Assembly: GCF_001632805.1 (NCBI RefSeq)
Contig: NZ_CP007220.1
Coordinates: forward strand, 1 to 64,000
DNA from: Mycobacteroides chelonae CCUG 47445
GTDB taxonomy: Bacteria; Actinomycetota; Actinomycetes; Mycobacteriales; Mycobacteriaceae
Direction of reading: 5' to 3'
Length of the DNA: 64,000 bases
The position numbers and the translations under genes are program-made. Numbering within the stretch: position 1 is the stretch's first letter; each line of letters begins with the position of its first letter. Under the pieces are notes generated by a model. It did not search any database, was not told the DNA's origin, and saw only the letters and a list, made by a program, of their open reading frames with translations. Below, in pieces: positions 37,846 to 45,818 of the stretch.

Positions 37846-39353
37846 GACACGGTCCGGCAGGTGACGCCCGGCTCTTGTGGTGGCGCCGGCAGTGGCGCCG
37901 GCGCGGGGGTGGATGTTGTGGTCTGCGTCGTGCTTGCGCCGGGTGTCGCCGGAGACGTGGGCGCGGGCGACGGCCGCGTGGTTGTGGTCGTCGTGGGGGA
38001 TCCGGATGTGGCGGACGGGGAGCGTCCCGCGGTGGTCGGTGCGGGCGGCGCTGTCTTGGGCGCGGGCGGTGCGCACGGGGGCAGCGCGCTCTTGGTGAGC
38101 TGACGTAGCTGGCCGATGGCCTGGTCGAGAGTGCCTCCGGGCAGACCCGTTTCGACCTGCTGACGCTCGGACGGGCGCAGATCGGACACCTTGAAGTACT
38201 TGCAGGACAGGCTGGATGCGGACTCGCCGTAGCTCACCAGCGACAGGTCACCGCGGTTGTCAAGGCAACCCACCAGGTCCGGCCGCTGCAGCCGATAACC
38301 CAGGAGGGAGCCCTGGACGCCCTGCATGATGGAGACGTTGCCTTCGTAGGCGCTCACATAATAGTTGTTGAGCACCACGCGGCGGCCGATCGCCAGGCCG
38401 GCCAGCGCGATCAACACCACGAGCACCGCCGCGATCAGCCAGCGGAGCCGGCGTTTCTTGGGCCGTGTGGTATCGGAATCGGTTGTGTCGCTATCGGATT
38501 CGTCCTGAGCGGGCTCGGGCTCTTTGAGCGCGCGCTGGATGGCGGCGGCCCGCCCGGCGGCGGTGTTCGGCGGAGGTGTGTCGGTGTCGGCGTCGGCGGA
38601 TATCGCCCCCGCCACGATCGGCCGGGTTTGCCCGTAGTCCAGCTCCACGACATCGGCGACGACGACGGTGACATTGTCGGGTCCACCGCTGCGCAGCGCC
38701 AGCTCGATGAGCCGGTCGGCGGCGGCGGAGACATCGGGGATCTCCAACGCCTCGGCGATGGTCTCGTGGCTCACCGGATCGGACAGTCCGTCCGAACAGA
38801 GCAGGTATCTGTCTCCCGCCTGCGCCTCACGGATTACGAGAGTGGGCTCGACCGGTGCACCGGTGAGCGCGCGCATGATGAGCGAGCGCTGCGGATGGTT
38901 GTGTGCCTGTTCCGGAGTGATGCGACCCTCGTCGACAAGGGTCTGGACGAAGGTGTCGTCCTTGGAGATCTGCGCCAGCTCGCCATCGCGCATCAGGTAG
39001 GCGCGTGAGTCGCCGATATGCACCATGCCCAGCCGTTTCCCGGTGAACAGGAAAGCCGTCAGCGTGGTGCCCATTCCGTCGAGCTCGGGCTCGGCGCGCA
39101 CATGGTCGGCGATCGCCGCGTTACCGGAGTGCACCGCGTCGGCCAGCGTATCCAGCAGATCGCCGCCAGGCTCATCGTCGTCGAGTGGGGCCAACGCCGC
39201 GATGACCAGCTGTGAGGCGACTTCACCGGCGGCATGACCGCCCATGCCGTCGGCCAATGCCAAGAGGCGGGCACCGGCGTAGACGGAGTCCTCGTTGTTC
39301 GACCGCACAAGTCCGCGGTCGCTACGCGCTGCGTAGCGAAGCACCAGTGTCAC
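37842..39353 (-). CDS. pstP: Ser/Thr protein phosphatase PstP (PP2C)
   Basis: PstP reverses PknA/PknB phosphorylation. The 503-aa protein has a cytoplasmic PP2C domain (about 1-235) with metal ligands in RSNNEDS, LADGMGGH, GDSRAYLM, SDGLSD and GGPDNVT. It then has an Asp/Ser-rich linker, one membrane helix (WLIAAVLVVLIALAGLAIG) and an extracellular region ending in a long Pro/Thr-rich tail. GTG start, overlapping fhaB by 4 nt. Confidence 0.97.
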   Translation of the reverse strand: MTLVLRYAARSDRGLVRSNNEDSVYAGARLLALADGMGGHAAGEVASQLVIAALAPLDDDEPGGDLLDTLADAVHSGNAAIADHVRAEPELDGMGTTLTAFLFTGKRLGMVHIGDSRAYLMRDGELAQISKDDTFVQTLVDEGRITPEQAHNHPQRSLIMRALTGAPVEPTLVIREAQAGDRYLLCSDGLSDPVSHETIAEALEIPDVSAAADRLIELALRSGGPDNVTVVVADVVELDYGQTRPIVAGAISADADTDTPPPNTAAGRAAAIQRALKEPEPAQDESDSDTTDSDTTRPKKRRLRWLIAAVLVVLIALAGLAIGRRVVLNNYYVSAYEGNVSIMQGVQGSLLGYRLQRPDLVGCLDNRGDLSLVSYGESASSLSCKYFKVSDLRPSERQQVETGLPGGTLDQAIGQLRQLTKSALPPCAPPAPKTAPPAPTTAGRSPSATSGSPTTTTTTRPSPAPTSPATPGASTTQTTTSTPAPAPLPAPPQEPGVTCRTVS

Positions 39354-39814
39354 GAGCGCAGCTCGATCACTGTCTTACCGATCCGTACCGGCGTCCCCTG
39401 GGGAACCCGCAGCGCCGTCGTCACCTTCTCCCTATCCAGATATGTGCCGTTGGTCGATCCTAGATCCTCGACGTACCAATCGGCCCCGCGTGGCGATAGC
39501 CGCGCGTGCCGCGTCGACGAGTAATCGTCAGTGAGCACCAGTGTTGAGTCGTCCGCACGGCCGATCAAAATGGGCTGGGTGCCGAGCGTGATCCGGGTGC
39601 CGGCCAGGGCGCCCTCGGTCACCAACAGGTACTGCATCTGACGCCGGCCCGCCTTCGCGGGACTAATCGCACGCAGGTTCAAACCGCGATTGGCCATCAG
39701 CTGACCGGTGGGGGCGTAGATATCGGTCCGCAATATGCGCAGCACCGACCAGATGAACACCCACAACAGCAACAGGAACCCACCGCGGGTGAGCTGGAGC
39801 ACCAGTCCCTGCAT
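39350..39814 (-). CDS. fhaB: FHA-domain protein FhaB (FipA)
   Basis: FhaB binds phosphothreonine on partner proteins and links PknA signalling to FtsZ and FtsQ. The 154-aa protein has an N-terminal membrane helix (GGFLLLLWVFIWSVL) and a C-terminal FHA domain with ILIGRADDSTLVLTDDYSSTRHARL and LGSTNGTYL. ATG 39814 (MQGLVLQLTRGGF) matches the M. tuberculosis start; the frame extends 76 codons upstream without support. Confidence 0.96.
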   Translation of the reverse strand: MQGLVLQLTRGGFLLLLWVFIWSVLRILRTDIYAPTGQLMANRGLNLRAISPAKAGRRQMQYLLVTEGALAGTRITLGTQPILIGRADDSTLVLTDDYSSTRHARLSPRGADWYVEDLGSTNGTYLDREKVTTALRVPQGTPVRIGKTVIELRS

Positions 39815-39975
39815 CCGGTTGTCGTTCCTCTCGCTGGTCCATCGCGCCTCGGCGAGGGTGTCCGGAAGACCGGACATATTCGGCAGGGCAACGATACTTG
39901 GCCGGGTTACCCGCCGGGGCTCGATACGTGCAGCCTGTGTCGAACGCGGCGTTGCGGGTGCGGTTCTCCTGTTCC

Positions 39976-41331
39976 CTACTGGACCCGAACGATGATCTCG
40001 GAGTGGCCCAGCCGGATGATGTCGCCGTCGGCCAACTGCCATTCGGTGACCGGCGCGTTGTTGACGGTGGTGCCGTTGGTCGAATTCAGGTCCGACAGCA
40101 GCGCGGCATGCCCGTCGAAGCGCACCTCGAGGTGGCGGCGCGAGACGCCGGTATCGGGCAGACGGAACTGCGCGTCCTGACCGCGGCCGATCACATTGGT
40201 GCCCTCACGCAACTGGTACGTGCGTCCGCTGCCGTCGTCCAGCTGCAGGGTGACGGTGGTGCGACCGGCACCGGCGCCGCCTCCAGTGGGAGCGCCGTAG
40301 TCGGGGCTGCTCTGGTAGCCGCCGTGCTCGTAGTCGCCGTACTCGGGCTCGCCGTAACCGCCCTGAGGTGATCCGTAGCCGCCCTGCTGCGGCGGGGCGC
40401 CGTAGCCACCCTGCTGCGGGTAGGCCGGGGGACGACCGTAGTCCTGGCCCGGAGGCGGACCCTGCGGTGCGCCATAGCCACCGCCCTGTTCGTACTCGCC
40501 GTAGTTGGGACGAGGAGGCTCGCCGTACCCACCCTGTTGCGGCGGGGCGCCGTAGCCGCCCTGCTGCGGAGGTGCCGGGGGACGGCCGTATTCCTGACCG
40601 CCGCCATAGCCGCCCTGCTCATAGCCACCGCGGCCGCCTTGGTCGTAGCCACCCTGCTGTGGCGGGCGCTGTTGGTAGCCGCCCTGCTCATAGCCGGCCG
40701 GTGGGCGACCGTAATCCTGCCCGTACTGCTGGCCCTGCCCATATCCGCCCTGGCGCGGGGGGTATCCCTGGTCACCCTGCGGAGGCTGCTGACCACGTGG
40801 ATCCTGTTCGGGACGTCCGTAGCGGTCGTCCTCTCGGCCGTACTCTTCGCCGGGGCGTCCCTGCTGGGGACCTGGGTTGTCAGTCATGGATGCTCCTGGT
40901 TGTGGATCCGGGGTCGAAGGGGCAGTCGTCACGGCGCCGTGCGTACGGTCCCGCTTGGTGTCGGGATTGACCACACCGCGCGTGCGAAACTGGCCGGTGT
41001 GCAAGTTCGGTGATTGTTCGAATCGGACAACAACTTCACCATACGTTTGCCACCCCTGATCGCGAACATATTCGCGCAGGTGTTCGGCGAACGTGTCTGC
41101 GTTGAGATCGCGGTCGTCGGCCGCCTTCTCGTGATCTCCGGTGCTGAGGAGAACAAAGAACTCGTTGGGAGCCAGCAGCCGTCCCTGGCCCGCGGATCGG
41201 ACGCCGTCGGCGGCCTCGCGACGCAGTGAGGCCTGCACTTCCTGAGGGACGATGCTGCCGCCGAATACGCGGGCGAAGGCATCGCCGACCACGTCTTCTA
41301 GCTTGCGCTCGAAGCGTTGGACAATTCCCAT
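39976..41331 (-). CDS. fhaA: FHA-domain protein FhaA
   Basis: FhaA binds the phosphorylated pseudokinase domain of MviN and helps regulate peptidoglycan precursor flipping. The 451-aa protein has an N-terminal DUF3662 domain (about 1-125: MGIVQRFERKLEDVVGDAFARVFGG), a long Gly/Gln/Tyr/Pro repeat linker (about 150-360, many QQGGYG and RPP units) and a C-terminal FHA domain (NVIGRGQDAQFRLPDTGVSRRHLEV, LNSTNGT). AGGAGGAGG lies just before ATG 41331. The longer open frame to 41694 crosses tRNA-Leu on the other strand and is not coding. It is the first gene of the fhaA-to-pknB transcription unit. Confidence 0.96.
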   Translation of the reverse strand: MGIVQRFERKLEDVVGDAFARVFGGSIVPQEVQASLRREAADGVRSAGQGRLLAPNEFFVLLSTGDHEKAADDRDLNADTFAEHLREYVRDQGWQTYGEVVVRFEQSPNLHTGQFRTRGVVNPDTKRDRTHGAVTTAPSTPDPQPGASMTDNPGPQQGRPGEEYGREDDRYGRPEQDPRGQQPPQGDQGYPPRQGGYGQGQQYGQDYGRPPAGYEQGGYQQRPPQQGGYDQGGRGGYEQGGYGGGQEYGRPPAPPQQGGYGAPPQQGGYGEPPRPNYGEYEQGGGYGAPQGPPPGQDYGRPPAYPQQGGYGAPPQQGGYGSPQGGYGEPEYGDYEHGGYQSSPDYGAPTGGGAGAGRTTVTLQLDDGSGRTYQLREGTNVIGRGQDAQFRLPDTGVSRRHLEVRFDGHAALLSDLNSTNGTTVNNAPVTEWQLADGDIIRLGHSEIIVRVQ

Positions 41332-41586
41332 GCCTCCTCCTTTCGGCGATCGCGTGACAGTTCTGAGCGCATGACACAGCGCTCCGCCACGAGCGGATCT
41401 CGAGTAGATCGTATCGGTTTGATGATCGTCGGCACCCACTCCTCTATTACGAGACGACATCGTCTTGGCACCAAGAGGCCTTCTATGCTCGCCGTTTGAG
41501 AGGATTGGCGTGCGTGCGCGGGCTCTGGCGGGCTGTTCGCGGTTCAAAGATGAGGCCACGAGCGTGATAGGCTCTCGCGGTCGTTG

Positions 41587-41669
41587 GGGCGAGTGGCGGA
41601 ATGGCAGACGCGCTGGCTTCAGGTGCCAGTGTCCTTCGGGACGTGGGGGTTCAAGTCCCCCTTCGCCCA
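41587..41669 (+). tRNA. leuT: tRNA-Leu (CAG)
   Basis: A class II tRNA: acceptor GGGCGAG pairs with TTCGCCC, anticodon CAG is at 41620-41622, a long variable arm (TGTCCTTCGGGACGT) is present and the T-loop is GGTTCAAGTCC. It lies next to fhaA in the opposite orientation, as in other mycobacteria. Confidence 0.96.
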
Positions 41670-41703
41670 CAAGTGAGTGGGCTAAGAAGCCCAACGACAG
41701 AAG

Positions 41704-41750
41704 GCCGGAGACCCGAGGGTTTCCGGCTTTCTTGTTTGTTGTTGTTTGTT
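41704..41750 (+). terminator. Rho-independent terminator after tRNA-Leu
   Basis: An 11-bp imperfect stem (GCCGGA at 41704-41709 pairs with TCCGGC at 41722-41727, with ACCC/GGGT inside) is followed by a T-rich tract to 41750. The rest of the gap to 41921 shows nothing further. Confidence 0.75.
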
Positions 41751-41920
41751 GGTACAGACGTCAGGTTCGGATATCCGCCGCATAGGGCGGTCGGCGTGGG
41801 TGCGGCACGACGGCGCCGGAGTATTTGCTGCAACGCTTCCGGTGTATGCCGTCATTCGAGGCTGCTGCTGTAAGTTCACTCGTAGTGTGTTTCCTATGAT
41901 TCGGGCCTAAGGGGGAAAAG

Positions 41921-42538
41921 ATGCCCGATTCGTCCGTAGGCGACGAAGAATCTGAACACCGTGAGCCGCCACCGGTTCGCGGCGCCGTGCGCTGGCAGGA
42001 GCCGGGTATCACCCTGCCGCGGCCGCCCACCGTCGCTGAGTCACGGGCCCGCGACAAGGCGCGCCGGACACGCGAAGCCCAGCGCAGGCTGGCCGAGGTT
42101 CAGGCTCAGAAGGCCGAGGAACGGCGCCGGACCCGTAACCACGTTCTGATGGGTTCGATGGTGGTCGCCGGTATCGCGGCGGTGGTGGCCGTGGGTTACG
42201 CGGTGATCGACCGTGATGACGACATCGAGGCGACGTGCGTGCAGGACGGGTCGAATGTCGTGGCCCCCGAGGAGTACTGCGAGCGGGGCACCGCGTCGTC
42301 CTCGGGCGGCGTGTTCATCTACGCGGGCTCGCCCTATCGCTACTACTACGGCGGACACAACCGAGGTATCGGCACCATCGCGACCGGCGGCAGCGTGGAG
42401 CTGCCCAGGGGCACGAGGGCCAAGACCAGTTCGGGCACCACCCTCACCAAGTCCGACAACTCGGGGAGCATTTCCCGGTCTCCGTCGGTCTCGCGGGGTG
42501 GCTTCGGGTCGAGCAGCTCGGGAAGTTCGGGAAGCTGA
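41921..42538 (+). CDS. DUF1190/YgiB-like membrane protein
   Basis: The 205-aa protein has a charged, Arg/Glu-rich coiled N-terminal half (about 45-72), one membrane segment (VLMGSMVVAGIAAVVAVGYAV) and an extracytoplasmic domain with two Cys. Its C-terminal end, ...SPSVSRGGFGSSSSGSSG, is the Ser/Gly-rich tail typical of the YgiB (DUF1190) family. Its stop overlaps the start of the ATP-grasp gene by TGATG, and YgiB-YgiC pairs are adjacent in enterobacteria. Family assignment is by pattern and context. Confidence 0.65.
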   Translation: MPDSSVGDEESEHREPPPVRGAVRWQEPGITLPRPPTVAESRARDKARRTREAQRRLAEVQAQKAEERRRTRNHVLMGSMVVAGIAAVVAVGYAVIDRDDDIEATCVQDGSNVVAPEEYCERGTASSSGGVFIYAGSPYRYYYGGHNRGIGTIATGGSVELPRGTRAKTSSGTTLTKSDNSGSISRSPSVSRGGFGSSSSGSSGS

Positions 42539-43704
42539 TGCGCCGTGAGCACGCGCCGCCCCGCATAGGTTGGGAAGAAATCGTTGCCTCCCAAGGAATG
42601 TGCTACGGCACACCGGCGCGGATGGCAGACGGCAGTGACCGGCCCTACTGGGACGAGTCGGTGCACTACGTCTTCGATATGGACGAGGTGCTCTCCCTCG
42701 AGGCGACCGTGGAGGTACTGCATTCCATGTGCCTGGACGCCGTTGAACACGTTGTCCTCACCGGGCGCTACCAAGACTTCGGGCTGCCGGAATGGACATG
42801 GGAGCACATCGAAAAATCCTGGCGCAGAAGAGATCCGCACCTCTACGGGCGCTTCGATCTCCGTTATGACGGCCGCCGGCCGCCGGTTCTCTTGGAATAC
42901 AACGCCGATACCCCCACCTCACTGCTGGAGGCCTCGATCCTGCAGTGGCACTGGAAGACGGATGTGTTCCCCGACGACGACCAATGGAACTCCCTGCATG
43001 AACAGCTCGTCGCGCGCTGGAAGCAGATCGGCAAGCAACTAGCCGGTGCAGAAACACATTTCACGTGGTCATCGGCGGACCAGAGCGGTGAAGACAACGT
43101 CACCCTGGCCTATCTTCAGGAATGCGCGGCAGAGGCCGGTATCAACACGGTGGGCCTGCCGATCGAGGACATCGGCTGGGATCACGATCTGAACCGTCTC
43201 GTGGATCTGGAAGAGGCGCCGATCGAATCGATCTTCAAGCTGTATCCGTGGGAGTGGATCGTCGACGACGAGTTCGGCCGCCATGCCCTGGACCTGCTGC
43301 CCGAGACCCTATGGATTGAGCCCCTGTGGAAAGCGCTGTTGAGCAACAAGGCGATTTTGGCGGTGCTCTGGGAGATGTACCCCGGCCACCCCAATCTGCT
43401 TCCGGCCTACGTCGACAGCCCTCACGAACTGACCGAGTACGTCCGCAAGCCGAAACTGGGCCGAGAAGGCGCCAACATCACGGTGGTGGGAGCGGGCTAT
43501 GAGACGGCCACCGGAGGTGTCTACGGTGAGGAAGGCTACGTCTACCAGCTGCTGGACCCGTTACCGGAGTTCGGCGGCATGAGGCCGGCCCTGGGTGCCT
43601 GGATTATCGGCGACGAATCGGCAGGGTTGGGTATCCGGGAGACCGCAGGCCTGATCACCGACGACGGCGCCGCCTTCGTTCCACACCGGATATCACCTCA
43701 GTAG
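42538..43704 (+). CDS. Glutathionylspermidine synthase-like ATP-grasp protein (YgiC-like)
   Basis: The 388-aa protein has the pre-ATP-grasp/ATP-grasp domain of the GSP synthase family, without the amidase domain of E. coli Gsp. It shows GRFDLRYDGRRPPVLLEYNADTPTSLLEASILQW, SIFKLYPWEWIVDDEF, LLSNKAILAVLWEMYPGHPNLLPAY and a C-terminal GAWIIGDESAGLGIRE. Such proteins ligate an amine to a carboxylate using ATP. Glutathione is not made by mycobacteria, so the true substrate is unknown. ATG 42538 overlaps the upstream stop; the longer frame to 42235 overlaps the upstream gene. Confidence 0.85.
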   Translation: MRREHAPPRIGWEEIVASQGMCYGTPARMADGSDRPYWDESVHYVFDMDEVLSLEATVEVLHSMCLDAVEHVVLTGRYQDFGLPEWTWEHIEKSWRRRDPHLYGRFDLRYDGRRPPVLLEYNADTPTSLLEASILQWHWKTDVFPDDDQWNSLHEQLVARWKQIGKQLAGAETHFTWSSADQSGEDNVTLAYLQECAAEAGINTVGLPIEDIGWDHDLNRLVDLEEAPIESIFKLYPWEWIVDDEFGRHALDLLPETLWIEPLWKALLSNKAILAVLWEMYPGHPNLLPAYVDSPHELTEYVRKPKLGREGANITVVGAGYETATGGVYGEEGYVYQLLDPLPEFGGMRPALGAWIIGDESAGLGIRETAGLITDDGAAFVPHRISPQ

Positions 43705-43738
43705 CGACACCCGAACACGAGAGATGGGGAAGGCAACC

Positions 43739-44176
43739 ATGAGCGCAGCAGGGTACTGGTCGATAGTCGCTCACGGAGCGGCCGCGATCTGGCTATACGC
43801 GGCTGTCGGTTTCGTGTTGATGGTCGTCGGGTTCTTTGTGCTGGGCTGGACCACTCCCGGCCCGCTGCGTCAGATGGTCCGCGCGGGATTGCCTAACGCT
43901 GTCGTGATTACCGCGGCGGGGCTTCTCTCGCAGGCGTTCGTGATCGTGCTGGCGATCTACACCGCCTCGGGAAACATCACCGAGGGCCTGGTGCGCGCGT
44001 TGGTATTCGGGCTTATCGGTATTGCGGCCCAGACGATCTGCATCAGGCTGATCGAGTGGGTGGTGGGCCTTGACGTAGGAGATCTGCTGGCACACAGGAG
44101 GTTCGCGCCCGCGACGCTCGTCGTTGCCGCGGCCTATGTCGCCGTGGGCCTGATCATCGCCGCCGCGATTCTGTAG
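43739..44176 (+). CDS. DUF350 membrane protein (YjfL-like)
   Basis: The 145-aa protein has four membrane segments with the DUF350 pattern: LYAAVGFVLMVVGFFVLGWTTPG, VVITAAGLLSQAFVIVLAIYTASG, LVFGLIGIAAQTICIRLIEWVVG and LVVAAAYVAVGLIIAAAI. GGGGAAGG precedes ATG 43739; an earlier ATG at 43724 is possible. DUF350 genes accompany GSP-synthase-like and DUF1190 genes in many bacteria, so the three genes from 41921 form one functional unit. Function unknown. Confidence 0.82.
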   Translation: MSAAGYWSIVAHGAAAIWLYAAVGFVLMVVGFFVLGWTTPGPLRQMVRAGLPNAVVITAAGLLSQAFVIVLAIYTASGNITEGLVRALVFGLIGIAAQTICIRLIEWVVGLDVGDLLAHRRFAPATLVVAAAYVAVGLIIAAAIL

Positions 44177-44196
44177 TCGATATCTGTGTGGGCTAC

Positions 44197-44412
44197 CTAA
44201 TGCCCGGTGTCCACCCACTCCATGTAGGCAGACCCGCCTACCGGATTGCCTTGGTATTCGCCGGTATAGCTGTAGGCGCCCGCGTAGCCGCGGCCATGGC
44301 CGTAGCGCAGAGGTGAGTCGACGAGCCCGTCGACGGTGAGCACGTGGTCGTCGCGGACTGTCCAGTTCAGGCGGCACGGAAGACGCATGGAGCGCCCCTG
44401 CTCGTCGATCAT
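44197..44412 (-). pseudogene. C-terminal remnant of an AttH/carotenoid-hydratase-like lipocalin protein
   Basis: The 71-codon frame (from ATG 44412) reads like only the C-terminal end of a larger beta-barrel protein. It has LNWTVRDDHVLTVDGLVDSPLRYGHGRGY, AGAYSYTGEYQGNPVGGSAY and MEWVDTGH, a pattern I associate with the end of AttH/CrtC-type lipocalin-like proteins. Those run to several hundred residues, and here the reading frame upstream runs into the TetR gene on the opposite strand. A decayed gene is likely, though a short functional gene cannot be excluded. Confidence 0.4.
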
Positions 44413-44458
44413 TGGTTTCTCTACGAACGTGCACGGACACTCCGCTACCGTCGTACGC

Positions 44459-45070
44459 GTGCAACCCGTCCGGACCGGCAGCAAGGGAATGCCCCGGCAG
44501 GAGCGGGAGCAATGGATCTTGACTGCCGCCGCGGACGAGTTCGGAGAATCGACCTTCGTGGCGTCGAGCATGAATGGGATCGCCGCCCGTGCCGGGGTAT
44601 CGAAGGCCCTCGTGCTGGCCTATTTCGGGTCTAAAGAGGATCTCTACGTCGCGTGCGTCGAACGGGCCGGGGAGCGGCTGGTCGCGGCGATCGGCGGCGC
44701 ACTGTCCGGATCGTCTGCGCGTCAAGAGGTCGCCGAATCGGTATTGACGGCGATCTTCACCACCTTGGAAGGCCGGCGCAGCGATTGGCCGGTTCTCTAC
44801 GACAGAACGGTGCCCAGCGGACGGGCCCGCGATGCCGCGAGGCGCCAGCGGACCGTGCTGCGTGAACAGGCCGCGGCGGCGGTGACGGAGGCGCTCGGCG
44901 CCTCGGGCCTGAGCGACGAGGATGACTTGTCGGCCGCGACGCTGGTCTGGGAGAACATGGTCTCAGCGTTGGTGCAGTGGTGGTGGCACCACCCCGAGCG
45001 GTCGGCCGATGAGATGGCGGCGCGTGCACGCAGAGTTCTCTCGGCGCTGTCAGACCGTCCGGTTGAGTGA
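44459..45070 (+). CDS. TetR-family transcriptional regulator
   Basis: The 203-aa protein has an N-terminal helix-turn-helix domain (REQWILTAAADEFGESTFVASSMNGIAARAGVSKALVLAYFGSKEDLYVACVE) of TetR type and a variable ligand-binding domain. GTG 44459 is used; ATG 44489 would give a shorter protein that still retains the whole HTH. Target genes are unknown; the neighbouring gene fragment may have been its former partner. Confidence 0.88.
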   Translation: MQPVRTGSKGMPRQEREQWILTAAADEFGESTFVASSMNGIAARAGVSKALVLAYFGSKEDLYVACVERAGERLVAAIGGALSGSSARQEVAESVLTAIFTTLEGRRSDWPVLYDRTVPSGRARDAARRQRTVLREQAAAAVTEALGASGLSDEDDLSAATLVWENMVSALVQWWWHHPERSADEMAARARRVLSALSDRPVE

Positions 45071-45505
45071 TCCCGACTCCGGAGACGCCGCAGGCGGCAC
45101 CGTTGCTAGTGACTTGTGCCACAGTGGCGCAAGAGCGCACAGGCCCGAACGGTTAGCGCACTAAAGAGATTTTTCTAGACCGAGGGCGTGATAAGCGCAG
45201 TTCACACCCGAGCGCGGGGAGTCGATCGGGCTGAATATCGATTCCAGCAACCTACAAGTTTCTAATTGAAACAGCTCAGTACTGGTGAATCAACATTGAG
45301 CGAACTGTCGACAACAGTGTTAGGCGATGCTAATTTCCCCTTATGCGGTCATCGATTCGCAGGGTTGGTCGATCACCAATGATCTTTACAGCTACTTCAA
45401 ATTGCCTGCAGGTGAGGACGTTTCCCGGGCCAGTGCGCGCAGATGCGCCCAGCCCGCGTCTTCGCTCGTCAGTGAGCATGCTGCTCAGGGAAGGGAGTAC
45501 CCACG
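45071..45505. other. 435-bp intergenic region upstream of PE-PPE-esx cassette
   Basis: No gene is convincing here; a 60-codon frame at 45327-45509 has no family match or RBS. The stretch is more AT-rich than its neighbours (notably 45160-45300) and contains the IdeR-like box at 45320-45338. It probably carries the cassette promoter and a long leader. Confidence 0.6.
45320..45338 (+). promoter_or_regulatory. IdeR-like iron box
   Basis: TTAGGCGATGCTAATTTCC matches the 19-bp IdeR consensus (TTAGGTTAGGCTAACCTAA) at 12 of 19 positions and keeps the TTAG...CTAA dyad. It lies 168 nt upstream of the PE gene. Iron control of an ESX-3-type cassette is well precedented; the site itself is weak and unproven. 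Confidence 0.45.
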
Positions 45506-45814
45506 ATGAATCTGAATGTCATTCCGGAAGGTCTGCTTGCCACTAGTGCTGCGGTGGAGGCGCTGACCGCGCGTCTGGCTGCCGCACATGCTGCCGCCGC
45601 CCCGGTGATCGGTGCGGTGGTGCCGCCGGCGGCCGATCCGGTGTCGTTGGAGACCGCGGCCGGTTTTAGTGCCCGCGGTGTGGAACACACCGGTGTGGCC
45701 GCGCTGGCTGTTGAGGAGCTGGGCCGGGCCGGGCTGGGTGTTTCGGAGTCCGCGGCCAGCTACACCACCGGGGATATGCAGGCCGCGATGACGTACATGA
45801 TCGCGCGGGGGTAG
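45506..45814 (+). CDS. PE family protein (PE5-like)
   Basis: The 102-aa protein is a PE domain only: Pro7-Glu8 in NVIPEGL, an Ala-rich helical hairpin, and the C-terminal [26 protein letters not shown] is the RBS. PE proteins pair with PPE partners and are exported by ESX systems. The next gene is its PPE partner, 4 nt downstream. Confidence 0.93.
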   Translation: MNLNVIPEGLLATSAAVEALTARLAAAHAAAAPVIGAVVPPAADPVSLETAAGFSARGVEHTGVAALAVEELGRAGLGVSESAASYTTGDMQAAMTYMIARG

Positions 45815-45818
45815 TTCA

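Noticed and set aside
40301..40860. Tandem repeats of GC-rich DNA
   Set aside because: They encode the Gln-Gly-Tyr/Pro linker of FhaA in frame and are not an independent repeat element.
41332..41694. N-terminal extension of fhaA
   Set aside because: It would overlap tRNA-Leu on the opposite strand and replaces the conserved MGIVQRF start, which has an excellent RBS.
45327..45509. 60-codon frame before the PE gene
   Set aside because: No RBS, no family match, and it overlaps the likely promoter and leader of the PE-PPE-esx cassette.
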